Positions 17,424-25,475 of a DNA stretch of 64,000 nt are shown piece by piece. The position numbers were made by a program, and so were the translations under genes. This stretch comes from JAPXRI01 sp033813635 (lineage in GTDB: Bacteria; Bacillota; Clostridia; Oscillospirales; QAMX01): assembly GCA_033813635.1 (NCBI GenBank), contig JAPXRI010000001.1, positions 1 through 64,000 on the forward strand. The letters are read 5' to 3'. The notes beneath the pieces are model-generated. The model worked only from the letters and a program-made list of their open reading frames with translations, did not search any database and was not told the origin of the DNA. Within the stretch, counting starts at the first letter, position 1; each line of letters begins with the position of its first letter.

Positions 17424-18098
17424 TTACTCCGCGGCGTTCCCGTTTAAATCTAAAAATCCCTTTCGCATATAGGATACATCGTCCGGAGTGAACGCCTCTA
17501 TCTTTTCTCCTGCGGCGGAGATAAGGTATGCGGGGTTCAACGAGCCGTCCGGAGCGTCTTTCAGAACGGCGTCAAGCACAACCGCGTTTTCGGCCGTTCT
17601 GATTCCGATGCTTTTGATCATTCCGGAAATCTCCGTCATCTTTACGCCGCTTTTTGTCCTCTTCTCTACCGTAAGGCTGCCCGAAAACAGCGCTTCAAGG
17701 CTCGCCGCTAGTCCTTCTGGAACCCCTTTATTAAAATGAGCGGTGATTTCGCAGACGGAGTAGAAGATATCCTTTGCCGGGACAAATTCGGTTTTCGCGG
17801 AGAGGACCTTTAGTCCCTCCGGCAGATACGGGTTTATCATTTCCGGGAGACGCGTAATATCCTCTTCCTTTGTCAGCGCAATATCGCAGAGCTCGCCCCG
17901 GCTTTCGAAGCCGAGAGAAAGCGGCCGCGCAAGCGAGATATAGGGCCTCTGGTTGAAGCCCTCGGAGTGTTTCAGTTCCAGCCCGGCGCGACGAAAGCTC
18001 GCGCAGAGCGTTTTCATCAGATCAAGATGCGAGATATAGGCGCTTCTGCCCGTCTTCTCGATCTTTAACCGCACTTTCATGCTGAGTGTTTCAGACAT
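17424..18098 (-). CDS. TIGR03936 / DUF2344 family radical-SAM-linked protein
   Basis: A 224-residue protein with the DUF2344 opening MKVRLKIEKTGRSAYISHLD and LKHSEGFNQRPYISLARPLS. In Firmicutes this domain is encoded next to, or fused to, the radical SAM protein of the TIGR03960 family, as here. The start at 18098 (MSETLSMKV) overlaps the stop of the radical SAM gene by eight bases; the longer Arg/Ala-rich N-terminal frame is only its shadow. The function of the pair is unknown; a role in RNA or ribosome maturation has been suggested from its usual neighbours (rng, rplU). Confidence 0.88.
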   Translation of the reverse strand: MSETLSMKVRLKIEKTGRSAYISHLDLMKTLCASFRRAGLELKHSEGFNQRPYISLARPLSLGFESRGELCDIALTKEEDITRLPEMINPYLPEGLKVLSAKTEFVPAKDIFYSVCEITAHFNKGVPEGLAASLEALFSGSLTVEKRTKSGVKMTEISGMIKSIGIRTAENAVVLDAVLKDAPDGSLNPAYLISAAGEKIEAFTPDDVSYMRKGFLDLNGNAAE

Positions 18099-19941
18099 CG
18101 CATTTACCCCCGCCGAGAAGGGACGACGCGCCGCAGCCCGAGCATTTCCCGCTCGCCGAGCGGCAGTCCGGCGTGATTTTCCCCTCGTACGCATCCTTCA
18201 GACTTTTTTTGAAATAGCTCTCGCTTACGCCGCAGTCGATGACCGACCAGGGCAGAATTTCATCCGGATCCCTCGCCCGGAGATAGGACTTCGGGTCGAG
18301 GCTGTTTTTCTCAAACGAGCGCATCCAGAGCTCGTACTTAAAGTGTTCGTCCCAGCCGTCAAACGAACAGCCGGATCTCCATGCATCCAGAACAGACGGA
18401 CAGAGCCGCCGGTCTCCCCTGGCGAGCACGCCTTCCAGAAAGCTCACCTTAGGCTCGTGATAGTTATATGTCACCGCGCGCGCCGTCAGCTTGCGCTTAA
18501 GCACACCTATCTTTTCGAGCATCTCCTCCTCGGTGCACATCCGTTCCCACTGGAACGGCGTGAACGGCTTCGGAATAAAAAGAGAGGTGCTTAAGGTAAT
18601 CCTGAGCGCCTTTGTCCGGTTCTGATCCTTCTGGCTTGTCCGCCATGTGTGGACGACGCTGTCCGCAAGGTCCGAAATCGCCTCGATATCCTCCGCCGTT
18701 TCCGTAGGAAGCCCGAGCATGAAATAGAGTTTAACACTGGACCAGCCGCTCTCGAAAAGGGTTTTACAGGCTGTGAGAATCTCCTCCTCCGTGAGATTTT
18801 TATTGATTACGTCGCGAAGGCGCTGCGAGCCGGCTTCCGGCGCAAAGGTAATCGAGCTTTTTCGGACGCCGCCGAGCCGTTTCGTAAGCTCTATAGAAAA
18901 GCTGTCCGCGCGGAGAGAAGGGACGGAGAGGTTAATTTTTTCTCTTTCGCAGTAAGGGAGCAGTAAGTCGCAGAGCTTGGGCAGTTCCGTATAATCGCTG
19001 GTTGAGAGCGAAATAAGCGCGAGTTCGTCCGCTCCGGAAAATTTCAGGCACGCCTTCGCCTGGGCGGCGAGGGTTTCCGGGCTCTTCTGCCTGAGCGGCC
19101 TGAACGTATGCCCAGCTTGGCAGAACCGGCAGCCCCTTATGCATCCCCGGAAAAGCTCGATAGCATCCCTGTCCTGCACGATCTCGGTCGACGAAACGGG
19201 GTATTTCAGCGGGAAATACGCGTGCTCGAAGTCTTTAACAATCCTTTTCCGCACCTTTTCCGGAGCCCCGTCCATCGGAGTCACACTTTTTATTTTTCCG
19301 GAGTTGTCAAACTCATAGTGGTAGAGCGACGGGACATAGCAACCCTCGATATGCGAGGCCTTTCTTAAATATTCGTGCCGGTCGCAGCCTCTTCCTCCGC
19401 ATTCCCGATAAAGGCTGATAAGCTCCGGCAGCACTTCCTCCCCTTCGCCGATTACGGCGATATCGAAAAAGTCCGCCATAGGTTCTATGTTATATGTGCA
19501 CGGTCCTCCGCACATCACAATCGGGTCGCCGTTCTTTCTGTCGGCCGAGTTTAGCGGCACTTTCCCGAGGGACAGCATCGTCAGCACGTTGGTGTAGCAG
19601 AGCTCGTATTGGAGCGTAAAACCGATAAAATCGAAATCGCAGAGCGGGTCGCCGCTTTCGAGCGCGTAGAGCGGGACATCGTTTTTTTCAAGCTCGGCTC
19701 TCATATCGGGCCAGGGGGTGTAGCAGCGCTCGCACCACACACCCTCCATCTCGTTTAGAACGCCGGTAAGAATTCTCATGCCGAGATTAGACATGCCGAT
19801 CTCGTAGGTATCCGGAAAGCAGAAAACATACCTTATGTTCACCTCGGACTTGTCCTTCATCGTCGTGCCGTACTCTCCGCCCGTATAGCGGGCGGGCTTC
19901 TGCACTTTTTTCAGGATAGCGGGCAGCCTTTTGTCAAGCAA
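18091..19941 (-). CDS. TIGR03960 family B12-binding-domain/radical SAM protein
   Basis: A 616-residue protein. The N-terminal domain (VFCFPDTYEIGMSNLGMRIL, to about residue 180) resembles the cobalamin-binding domain of radical SAM enzymes. The radical SAM core has the [4Fe-4S] motif CIRGCRFCQAG followed by HTFRPLRQKS. Cys-rich CRSASGKCSGCGA ends the protein. The reaction is unknown. The predicted start is a TTG at 19941 preceded by AAAGGATTG at long spacing, so the start is not secure. It is followed without a gap by its DUF2344 partner. Confidence 0.88.
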   Translation of the reverse strand: MLDKRLPAILKKVQKPARYTGGEYGTTMKDKSEVNIRYVFCFPDTYEIGMSNLGMRILTGVLNEMEGVWCERCYTPWPDMRAELEKNDVPLYALESGDPLCDFDFIGFTLQYELCYTNVLTMLSLGKVPLNSADRKNGDPIVMCGGPCTYNIEPMADFFDIAVIGEGEEVLPELISLYRECGGRGCDRHEYLRKASHIEGCYVPSLYHYEFDNSGKIKSVTPMDGAPEKVRKRIVKDFEHAYFPLKYPVSSTEIVQDRDAIELFRGCIRGCRFCQAGHTFRPLRQKSPETLAAQAKACLKFSGADELALISLSTSDYTELPKLCDLLLPYCEREKINLSVPSLRADSFSIELTKRLGGVRKSSITFAPEAGSQRLRDVINKNLTEEEILTACKTLFESGWSSVKLYFMLGLPTETAEDIEAISDLADSVVHTWRTSQKDQNRTKALRITLSTSLFIPKPFTPFQWERMCTEEEMLEKIGVLKRKLTARAVTYNYHEPKVSFLEGVLARGDRRLCPSVLDAWRSGCSFDGWDEHFKYELWMRSFEKNSLDPKSYLRARDPDEILPWSVIDCGVSESYFKKSLKDAYEGKITPDCRSASGKCSGCGASSLLGGGKCDV

Positions 19942-19983
19942 AAATAAATCAATCCTTTATCCGTTTATTTATATCTATTCTTT

Positions 19984-20634
19984 TCATACACGCAGATAAT
20001 TCATCAGACTTTTAACGGGCCCGAGAGGATGGTTTTTCCTGTCGGACTCCGCTTTTTTCTTTATTTTATCACATAACAAACTCCACGACAAGAATATTCC
20101 GCAGATAAGAAGCGTGATGTTCCGCCCTGATTTCCAGAAAAGCACCGCTCCTCCCACAGCGACAGCAATGCCGAACAATACGGAAACCGCTCTGACCAGC
20201 AGATATGCCGTTCTCGGCGGAAAAAATCTTTCGCTGAGACTTGTCAAAATCGAACCGCCGTCGAACCTGCCCGCCGGGATAAGGTTAAACACGCCGAGTA
20301 TAATATTCGCGCCGGAAATCGTATATAAAAGCTCATACCCTTTCGCAAAGAATGCCAGCGCCGTGCCAAGCGCGATATTAAAGACAGGACCCGCCGCGGC
20401 GCAGAGTATCTCCGCGTCGTAGGATATCGCCCTGTCAAACAAGACTACCAAATTCATGCCGGAGAACTCGAAGCGTATCCTTTCGATTCTCCCCCCGCAT
20501 AAGCCGGACGCGAGCGCGTGCGCGCATTCGTGCAGCAGCACCGCCGAAAACAGCGCGAGAATCGTATCAAGCCCGGCCAGAAGGACGGCGCCCGCAGCCA
20601 GAAGGAGAAAGCCCGCGTCCACCTCCACCGCCAC
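19984..20634 (-). CDS. M50 family site-2-type membrane metalloprotease (SpoIVFB-like)
   Basis: A polytopic membrane protein of about 216 residues with zinc ligands in HECAH (HExxH) within the second helix and the third ligand in NLIPAGRFDGG, the M50 NPDG-type motif. This family cleaves membrane-embedded substrates; SpoIVFB activates pro-sigma-K during sporulation. The GTG at 20634 is chosen because the first helix begins there and it lies eight bases after the stop of the upstream gene. An ATG at 20703 in the same frame would overlap that gene by 62 bases. The substrate is not known. Confidence 0.8.
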   Translation of the reverse strand: MAVEVDAGFLLLAAGAVLLAGLDTILALFSAVLLHECAHALASGLCGGRIERIRFEFSGMNLVVLFDRAISYDAEILCAAAGPVFNIALGTALAFFAKGYELLYTISGANIILGVFNLIPAGRFDGGSILTSLSERFFPPRTAYLLVRAVSVLFGIAVAVGGAVLFWKSGRNITLLICGIFLSWSLLCDKIKKKAESDRKNHPLGPVKSLMNYLRV

Positions 20635-20641
20635 ATACCGG

Positions 20642-21064
20642 TCACTTTGTGTAGGGAACAAGCTCCATCCCCTCCGGCACCCTGACCCGCTCCCAGATTT
20701 CACCGCTTCCGCCCTCCGTCTCCGGCATCAGCGCCGAAATGATCTCTTCAAAACTCCCCTGCCCGGCCACGGTTTTTCCAATCGCCTCAAAAACATCGTT
20801 CACGTTTCCTCCGCTGTTCATGATGGCTACGTACTCAGACAGCTTTATCGACAATTCTCCACCGCCGGAGCTGATGATCACCGCCGCAATAAACGCCGCC
20901 GCGCTGACGATCAGCCTGATATAAAGCGAAATTCTTTTACCCGCAGGTTCCCTTGCCGGCCTTCCGGCAGAGGGCGCGCGCGAGAGATCGGGGCTCTTGA
21001 TCAGCTCTTTCGTCTCCATAGCGATACCGTCCTTTTTCCTGATCTTGTAGTTGCTATTACTCAT
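20642..21064 (-). CDS. Small single-pass membrane protein paired with the M50 protease
   Basis: A 140-residue protein not assigned to a family. A charged N-terminal cytoplasmic stretch of about 45 residues (KIRKKDGIAMETKELIKSP) leads to one membrane helix (ISLYIRLIVSAAAFIAAVII), followed by an acidic outer part of about 75 residues. The start at 21064 (MSNSNYK) is preceded by GAGGGCG. Immediately upstream of an M50 protease it occupies the position SpoIVFA has next to SpoIVFB, but it is shorter and shows no LytM-type peptidase motif. It may be a regulator or substrate of that protease; this is inference. Confidence 0.7.
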   Translation of the reverse strand: MSNSNYKIRKKDGIAMETKELIKSPDLSRAPSAGRPAREPAGKRISLYIRLIVSAAAFIAAVIISSGGGELSIKLSEYVAIMNSGGNVNDVFEAIGKTVAGQGSFEEIISALMPETEGGSGEIWERVRVPEGMELVPYTK

Positions 21065-21125
21065 TTGTATTCGCCCTCGATAGAAATCATGACGGTCCGC
21101 CTTTGCCGCCCTTACCGGACATGTA

Positions 21126-21154
21126 TTGATTTGCGCAACAAAAAGTGGTAGAAT
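21126..21154 (+). promoter_or_regulatory. Promoter of the first substrate-binding protein gene
   Basis: TTGATT (21126-21131) and TAGAAT (21149-21154) are separated by 17 bases. The -35 box sits in ATGTATTGATTT, a 12-mer repeated at the promoter of the second binding-protein gene. Confidence 0.65.
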
Positions 21155-21200
21155 AAACGAAATGATAATAGATAATAAACAATACGGAGTACATATCATT

Positions 21201-22061
21201 ATGAAGAAAATTCCGCTGATTCTCTCCGCTTTTTTACTCGCGGTCTTCTGCTGCGGCTGCGGAGTAAAATCCGTAAAAACCGGGATACAGTCCGCCGAGG
21301 ACCTTGTCGGGAAATCGATAGGCGTTCAGTCCGGAACGACCGCGGCTAACCGCGCGTCGGAAATCGGCGCTTCAAAGGTAAGCATCTTTAGCGACGCTGA
21401 AAGCGCAGCGTCCGCGCTCAATAAAGGCACTATTGACGCTTTCATCACCGATCTCGCGCCGGCCAAGCAGCTTTTAAAGACTCATGACAATCTTGAGATA
21501 CTCAGCAACAGAGCTTTTGAGCCCGAAGAGTACGCCGTTGCCGTCAAAAAGGGCAACACCGAGCTTTTGGGCATAATCGATGTGGTTTTGGAGGAATCCG
21601 ATGTAAACGGCGTGATTGACAACCTGAGTAAGGGATTTATCAATACGCCCGCAAGCCAGCGCGCCAATTATATAACCGGTGAGCAGACAGGAGCATCGGG
21701 CACGCTTACCGTAGCCGTATGCGCAAATGTTCCCCCGTTCGCATATCTTCTCGACGATAACCTGACTGTGGCCGGATTCGACATAGAACTCGCGAAGCTG
21801 ATCGCAAAGAAGGTCGACAAGACGCTTGTGGTCTTGAATATGGACTTTGATGACCTGCTTCCGGCGCTGGAAAACGGAACCGCGGACTTTGCGATTTCAG
21901 CGCTTACCGTGACGCCGGAAAAACAGACTACTGCGAATTTCTCGAACACTTATTACACCTCGACACAGGCAATCGTCGTGAAAACAGCTGAATCGGAAAC
22001 GGCAACGGAAATGGCAACAGAAACAGAAACAGAATCGGAAACGGCAACAGAAACTGAATAG
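21201..22061 (+). CDS. Amino acid ABC transporter substrate-binding lipoprotein with permuted lobes
   Basis: A 286-residue protein with a lipoprotein-type signal (hydrophobic LSAFLLAVF, then Cys17-Cys20). It belongs to the family-3 solute-binding fold, but the halves are reversed. The segment that is normally C-terminal (SAEDLVGKSIGVQSGTT to GVIDNLSKGF, about residues 31-146) comes first. The segment that is normally N-terminal (GTLTVAVCANVPPFAYLLDD to YYTSTQAIVV, about 167-260) comes last. A 23-residue Glu/Thr/Ala tail ends the protein. The start at 21201 follows GGAG. It has its own promoter and terminator, and the permease and ATPase are encoded downstream with the second binding protein. 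Confidence 0.88.
   Translation: MKKIPLILSAFLLAVFCCGCGVKSVKTGIQSAEDLVGKSIGVQSGTTAANRASEIGASKVSIFSDAESAASALNKGTIDAFITDLAPAKQLLKTHDNLEILSNRAFEPEEYAVAVKKGNTELLGIIDVVLEESDVNGVIDNLSKGFINTPASQRANYITGEQTGASGTLTVAVCANVPPFAYLLDDNLTVAGFDIELAKLIAKKVDKTLVVLNMDFDDLLPALENGTADFAISALTVTPEKQTTANFSNTYYTSTQAIVVKTAESETATEMATETETESETATETE
21990..22058 (+). repeat. Short Glu-Thr-coding tandem repeat at the 3' end of the first binding-protein gene
   Basis: About 70 bases of imperfect repeats built from GAAACGGCAACA-like units encode the C-terminal Glu/Ser/Thr/Ala tail. The second, otherwise similar binding protein lacks it. Such sequence is prone to slippage, so tail length may vary between strains. Confidence 0.65.
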
Positions 22062-22094
22062 AAATAGAATAAAGATACAGATAATAAATCAAGC

Positions 22095-22117
22095 GCGCGG
22101 TTTCCCGCGCATTTTTT
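22095..22117 (+). terminator. Intrinsic terminator after the first binding-protein gene
   Basis: GCGCGG and CCGCGC form a stem with a four-base loop, followed by ATTTTTT. It separates the first binding-protein gene from the second transcription unit. Confidence 0.8.
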
Positions 22118-22185
22118 ATGCATCATTTCCCGTAACCCCTAAAAACCCATATCAATATCTATTCATTATTATGTATATTTATGTA

Positions 22186-22214
22186 TTGATTTATTACGTG
22201 CGAAATGATACAAT
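22186..22214 (+). promoter_or_regulatory. Promoter of the second binding-protein/permease/ATPase operon
   Basis: TTGATT (22186-22191) and TACAAT (22209-22214) are separated by 17 bases. The 12-mer ATGTATTGATTT around the -35 and the 10-mer CGAAATGATA are shared with the upstream paralogue's promoter region. Confidence 0.65.
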
Positions 22215-22250
22215 ATTTTTAATAACTAAAAATGTGGAGGGAACAAATTT

Positions 22251-23075
22251 ATGAAAGAAAATATATTCAGGAAAATCGCGCTTATTCTCGCGGTACTGGC
22301 GTTTGTTGCGGCTTTCAGTGGCTGCAGCGGTGCGAACGATAAAGACCCCGAAGCGACCAAGGCTGAAATAAAAAGCGCCGCCGATCTTGTGGGCAAAACT
22401 GTCGGCGTCCAGCTCGGTACAACCGGAGACATTTACGCCGGCGATATCGAGGGCGCAACCATACAGCAGTTTAAGTCGGCTGTCGACGCCGCGCTCGCGC
22501 TCGACGACGGCAAGATTGACGCCGTAATCGTCGATATGGAACCGGCGAAAAGCATTGTCGCCGCGTATCCGAGCCTCAAACTGCTCGATGACACCGCTTT
22601 TGATCCCGAAGACTACGCGATAGCCGTTAAAAAAGGCAATTCCGAGCTTCTTACCCTGATCAACGACACACTCGACGAGATTAAAGCGGACGGGACATAT
22701 GACAATCTGCTGAAGGGCTTTATCGACACGCCGGAGGATCAGCGCGGCTCTTATATCACCGGCGAACAGGTAGGAACAAAGGGCACGCTCACGATGGCCA
22801 CAAATGCCGCGTTCCCGCCGTTTGAATATCTCCTTGACGACGGCAAAACAGTCGCCGGCCTTGATATCGAAATAGCGAAGCTTATCGCCAAGAAAGCCGA
22901 CATGACGCTCAATGTGGTTAATATGGACTTCGACTCGCTGCTGATGGCGCTTGAAAACGGCTCGGTCGATTTCGTCATCGCGGGTATGACCGTGACCGAA
23001 GAGAGGCTTTTAAGCGTCGACTTCTCGGACTCCTATTATACCTCGACTCAGGCGATTATCGTTAAAGCGGATTAA
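22251..23075 (+). CDS. Amino acid ABC transporter substrate-binding lipoprotein with permuted lobes (paralogue)
   Basis: A 274-residue lipoprotein with a classical lipobox (AFSGC, Cys25). As in its upstream paralogue, the usual C-terminal half of the family-3 binding fold (KSAADLVGKTVGVQLGTT through DEIKADGTYDNLLKGF, about residues 41-158) precedes the usual N-terminal half (GTLTMATNAAFPPFEYLLDD through DFSDSYYTSTQAIIVK, about 178-272). The halves are joined by about 20 residues, and the chain ends where a normal protein enters its second lobe. It should deliver a polar amino acid to the permease encoded nine bases downstream. GGAGGG precedes the ATG. Confidence 0.93.
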   Translation: MKENIFRKIALILAVLAFVAAFSGCSGANDKDPEATKAEIKSAADLVGKTVGVQLGTTGDIYAGDIEGATIQQFKSAVDAALALDDGKIDAVIVDMEPAKSIVAAYPSLKLLDDTAFDPEDYAIAVKKGNSELLTLINDTLDEIKADGTYDNLLKGFIDTPEDQRGSYITGEQVGTKGTLTMATNAAFPPFEYLLDDGKTVAGLDIEIAKLIAKKADMTLNVVNMDFDSLLMALENGSVDFVIAGMTVTEERLLSVDFSDSYYTSTQAIIVKAD

Positions 23076-23084
23076 GGAACTAAA

Positions 23085-23774
23085 ATGAAGCAATGGTTAT
23101 CGGATTTCGCGGATAAGTTCTATTTAAATTTCATAGCTCAGAACCGCTATCTCCTGCTGCTCAACGGGCTTAAAATAACGATCTACGTTACGCTCGGCGC
23201 GGTAATTCTCGGGATTTTGCTCGGAGTCATCGTCGCGCTTATGCGCATTTCCAAAAACAGGATTCTTTCCGGCATAGCCGGAGTCTACCTGACGGTCATC
23301 CGCGGCACACCTTCGCTGATACAGCTGATGATTATCTACTATGTCGTTTTCAGCGGGATCAGGATTTCGCAGGTTTTAGTCGCAATTATCGCATTCGGCA
23401 TCAACAGCGGCGCGTATGTGGGTGAAATCGTGCGAGCAGGCATCCAGTCCATCGACAAGGGGCAGACCGAGGCCAGCCGCTCGCTAGGGCTGAACCATGC
23501 GCAGACGATGCTTTATATCATCCTCCCGCAGGCGTTCAGGAATATTCTGCCCGCGCTGGCCAACGAAGTCATCACGCTGATGAAGGAGACTTCGATCGTA
23601 GGCTATATCGCGCTTCAGGATCTGACCAGAGCCGGGGACTATATCAGAAGCCGCACGTTCAACGCTTATATGCCGCTTCTTGCGGTCGCGGTCATATACC
23701 TGGGAATGACCATGCTTTTGTCGGCAGTGTTTAAAAACATCGAAAGGAGAATGCATAAAAATGATTCGCATTAA
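23085..23774 (+). CDS. Polar amino acid ABC transporter permease
   Basis: A 229-residue HisM/GlnP-type inner-membrane permease with about five helices. The cytoplasmic EAA loop reads GAYVGEIVRAGIQSIDKGQT and continues EASRSLGLN, where the ATPase docks. One permease gene is present, so the channel is probably a homodimer. It overlaps the ATPase gene by 14 bases and follows the binding protein closely, forming an operon. Confidence 0.96.
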   Translation: MKQWLSDFADKFYLNFIAQNRYLLLLNGLKITIYVTLGAVILGILLGVIVALMRISKNRILSGIAGVYLTVIRGTPSLIQLMIIYYVVFSGIRISQVLVAIIAFGINSGAYVGEIVRAGIQSIDKGQTEASRSLGLNHAQTMLYIILPQAFRNILPALANEVITLMKETSIVGYIALQDLTRAGDYIRSRTFNAYMPLLAVAVIYLGMTMLLSAVFKNIERRMHKNDSH

Positions 23775-24483
23775 AGGGCTTCATAAGCACTTCGGCGATC
23801 TTTGCGTTCTCAACGGCATCGACGAGCATATCGAAAAGGGCGAGAAGATTGTCGTCATCGGCCCTTCCGGCTCCGGCAAATCGACGTTTTTGAGGTGCCT
23901 TAACCTGCTCGAAAAGCCGACAGCCGGAGAGATATATGTCGACGACGAGCTGATTACCGTTCCGAAATACGATGTGAACCGGCTGCGGACAAAAATGGGT
24001 ATGGTTTTTCAGAGCTTCAACCTGTTTCCCCATCTGTCGGTGCGAAAAAACATCACACTCGCGCCGGTCAAACTGAAAAAAGCGACACAGGATGAAGCCG
24101 ACGAAATCGCTTATAAACTGCTCGAGCGCGTAGGACTAGCCGATAAAGCCGACGCCTACCCGCGCCAGCTCTCCGGCGGTCAGCAACAGCGCGTCGGTAT
24201 CGCGCGCGCCCTCGCGATGAAACCCGAAATAATGCTCTTTGACGAGCCGACGAGCGCGCTTGACCCCGAGATGGTCGGCGAGGTGCTTGACGTTATGAAG
24301 AACCTCGCTAACGACGGCATGACGATGGTTGTGGTGACCCACGAGATGGGTTTCGCGCGGGAAGTAGCGAGCAGGGTTCTGTTTATGGACAACGGCCTTA
24401 TCGTTGAGGAAAACACCCCCGACGCGATCTTTTCTCATCCGAAAAACCAGCGCACGATAAATTTTTTAAGCAAGGTTCTCTGA
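23761..24483 (+). CDS. Polar amino acid ABC transporter ATP-binding protein (GlnQ/HisP type)
   Basis: A 240-residue ATPase with Walker A GPSGSGKST, Q-loop MVFQSFNLFPH, ABC signature LSGGQQQRVGIARALA, Walker B IMLFDEPTSALD and H-loop VVVTHEMGFA. It energises the importer encoded by the two upstream genes. A strong terminator follows 24 bases after its stop. The substrate amino acid cannot be read from the ATPase. Confidence 0.97.
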   Translation: MIRIKGLHKHFGDLCVLNGIDEHIEKGEKIVVIGPSGSGKSTFLRCLNLLEKPTAGEIYVDDELITVPKYDVNRLRTKMGMVFQSFNLFPHLSVRKNITLAPVKLKKATQDEADEIAYKLLERVGLADKADAYPRQLSGGQQQRVGIARALAMKPEIMLFDEPTSALDPEMVGEVLDVMKNLANDGMTMVVVTHEMGFAREVASRVLFMDNGLIVEENTPDAIFSHPKNQRTINFLSKVL

Positions 24484-24506
24484 TAACTGATACAGGATAT
24501 GCAAAA

Positions 24507-24543
24507 CCGGGCATGCTTTTTTAGGCATGCCCGGAGCTTTTTT
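24507..24543 (+). terminator. Intrinsic terminator after the ABC importer operon
   Basis: A perfect 10-bp stem (CCGGGCATGC/GCATGCCCGG) with an eight-base loop is followed by AGCTTTTTT. The convergent lipid kinase gene ends four bases beyond it and may share it, although its T-run on the minus strand is short. Confidence 0.9.
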
Positions 24544-24546
24544 CGT

Positions 24547-25461
24547 CTATTTTGACTGAAGCGATTTTCTGTTGGCCACGTATTTGACGGCGTTGTTTAT
24601 TATCTCAATATTCGATTTCGTCGGCGCGCCACCGAATTCGCCGTCGAGCGTCCACGCGAGCGGCTCGTCGCTGTTTATCTCGACATGTGAACACTTAAAT
24701 GAGTAGAGTCCTGGGGCGTCCATTTCCTTTGAGAGGATCGACATAACTATCGTGTTCAGCTCGATGATCGTACGCGGCATCCTGACGAGGACAATCTCAA
24801 ACAGACCGTCGGAGAGCTCTGTGTCCGTCCCGAAAATGCCCTTAAAACCGCCGACCGAGTCCGAATTCGATACCAGCCCGAAGATAAAATCCCCCTCGAG
24901 CTCCCTTTCGCCGCATTTGATTTTCAGCGCGTACGAGCGCAGCGAGGAGAGCCGCTCGATGCCCTGCAGGATATAGGCCGCTCTTCCGAGCATGCTTTTT
25001 GTTTTCTGCGGCGTTATATACGAAACGTCGGTAAATGCGCCGAAAGCGGCACTGTAAGTGAAATACTTACCGTTGAAGCAGCCGATATCGTACTCCGCAG
25101 GGGTGCCCCGCACCGCAAGCCTCGCCGCGGCGATCGGGTCCGCGTAGGGGATACCAAGCGTGTTTGCGAAATCGTTCGTCGTCCCGGCGGGTATGTACGC
25201 AATCGGCGGCTTGTTGCCGCCGGCTTTCATCACGCCGTTGATAACCTCGCTCAGCGTCCCGTCGCCGCCTGAACAGACAATCAGATCGTATTTGCCACCG
25301 TGATTCATAGCCGTCAGCGTCGCGTCCTCCCGCGACTGGGTTATTCTGATAGTGATATCGTACCCTTGCTTTGTAAATATATCAAGTATGCTTAAGAGCT
25401 TTGATTTTATCTGACCCTTCCCTGCGGCCGGATTTACTATAAAAAGCATGGTTTTATTCAT
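24547..25461 (-). CDS. Diacylglycerol/lipid kinase (DagK/YegS family)
   Basis: A 304-residue protein with the DAGK catalytic signatures NPAAGKG at the N terminus and CSGGDGTLSEVINGVM, followed by PAGTTNDFANTLGIP. The C-terminal beta-sandwich includes SDGLFEIVLVR and LDGEF. The family phosphorylates diacylglycerol or related lipids with ATP, recycling phospholipid intermediates at the membrane. The start at 25461 (MNKTMLF) follows GGGAAGGG. It is co-transcribed with the upstream HAD gene, whose stop lies just before this ribosome binding site. Confidence 0.93.
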   Translation of the reverse strand: MNKTMLFIVNPAAGKGQIKSKLLSILDIFTKQGYDITIRITQSREDATLTAMNHGGKYDLIVCSGGDGTLSEVINGVMKAGGNKPPIAYIPAGTTNDFANTLGIPYADPIAAARLAVRGTPAEYDIGCFNGKYFTYSAAFGAFTDVSYITPQKTKSMLGRAAYILQGIERLSSLRSYALKIKCGERELEGDFIFGLVSNSDSVGGFKGIFGTDTELSDGLFEIVLVRMPRTIIELNTIVMSILSKEMDAPGLYSFKCSHVEINSDEPLAWTLDGEFGGAPTKSNIEIINNAVKYVANRKSLQSK

Positions 25462-25475
25462 AAAACCCTTCCCTC

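Noticed and set aside
21990..22058. Short repeats that might be a CRISPR array
   Set aside because: Units are about 12 bases, contiguous, in frame and coding; there are no spacers and no cas genes.
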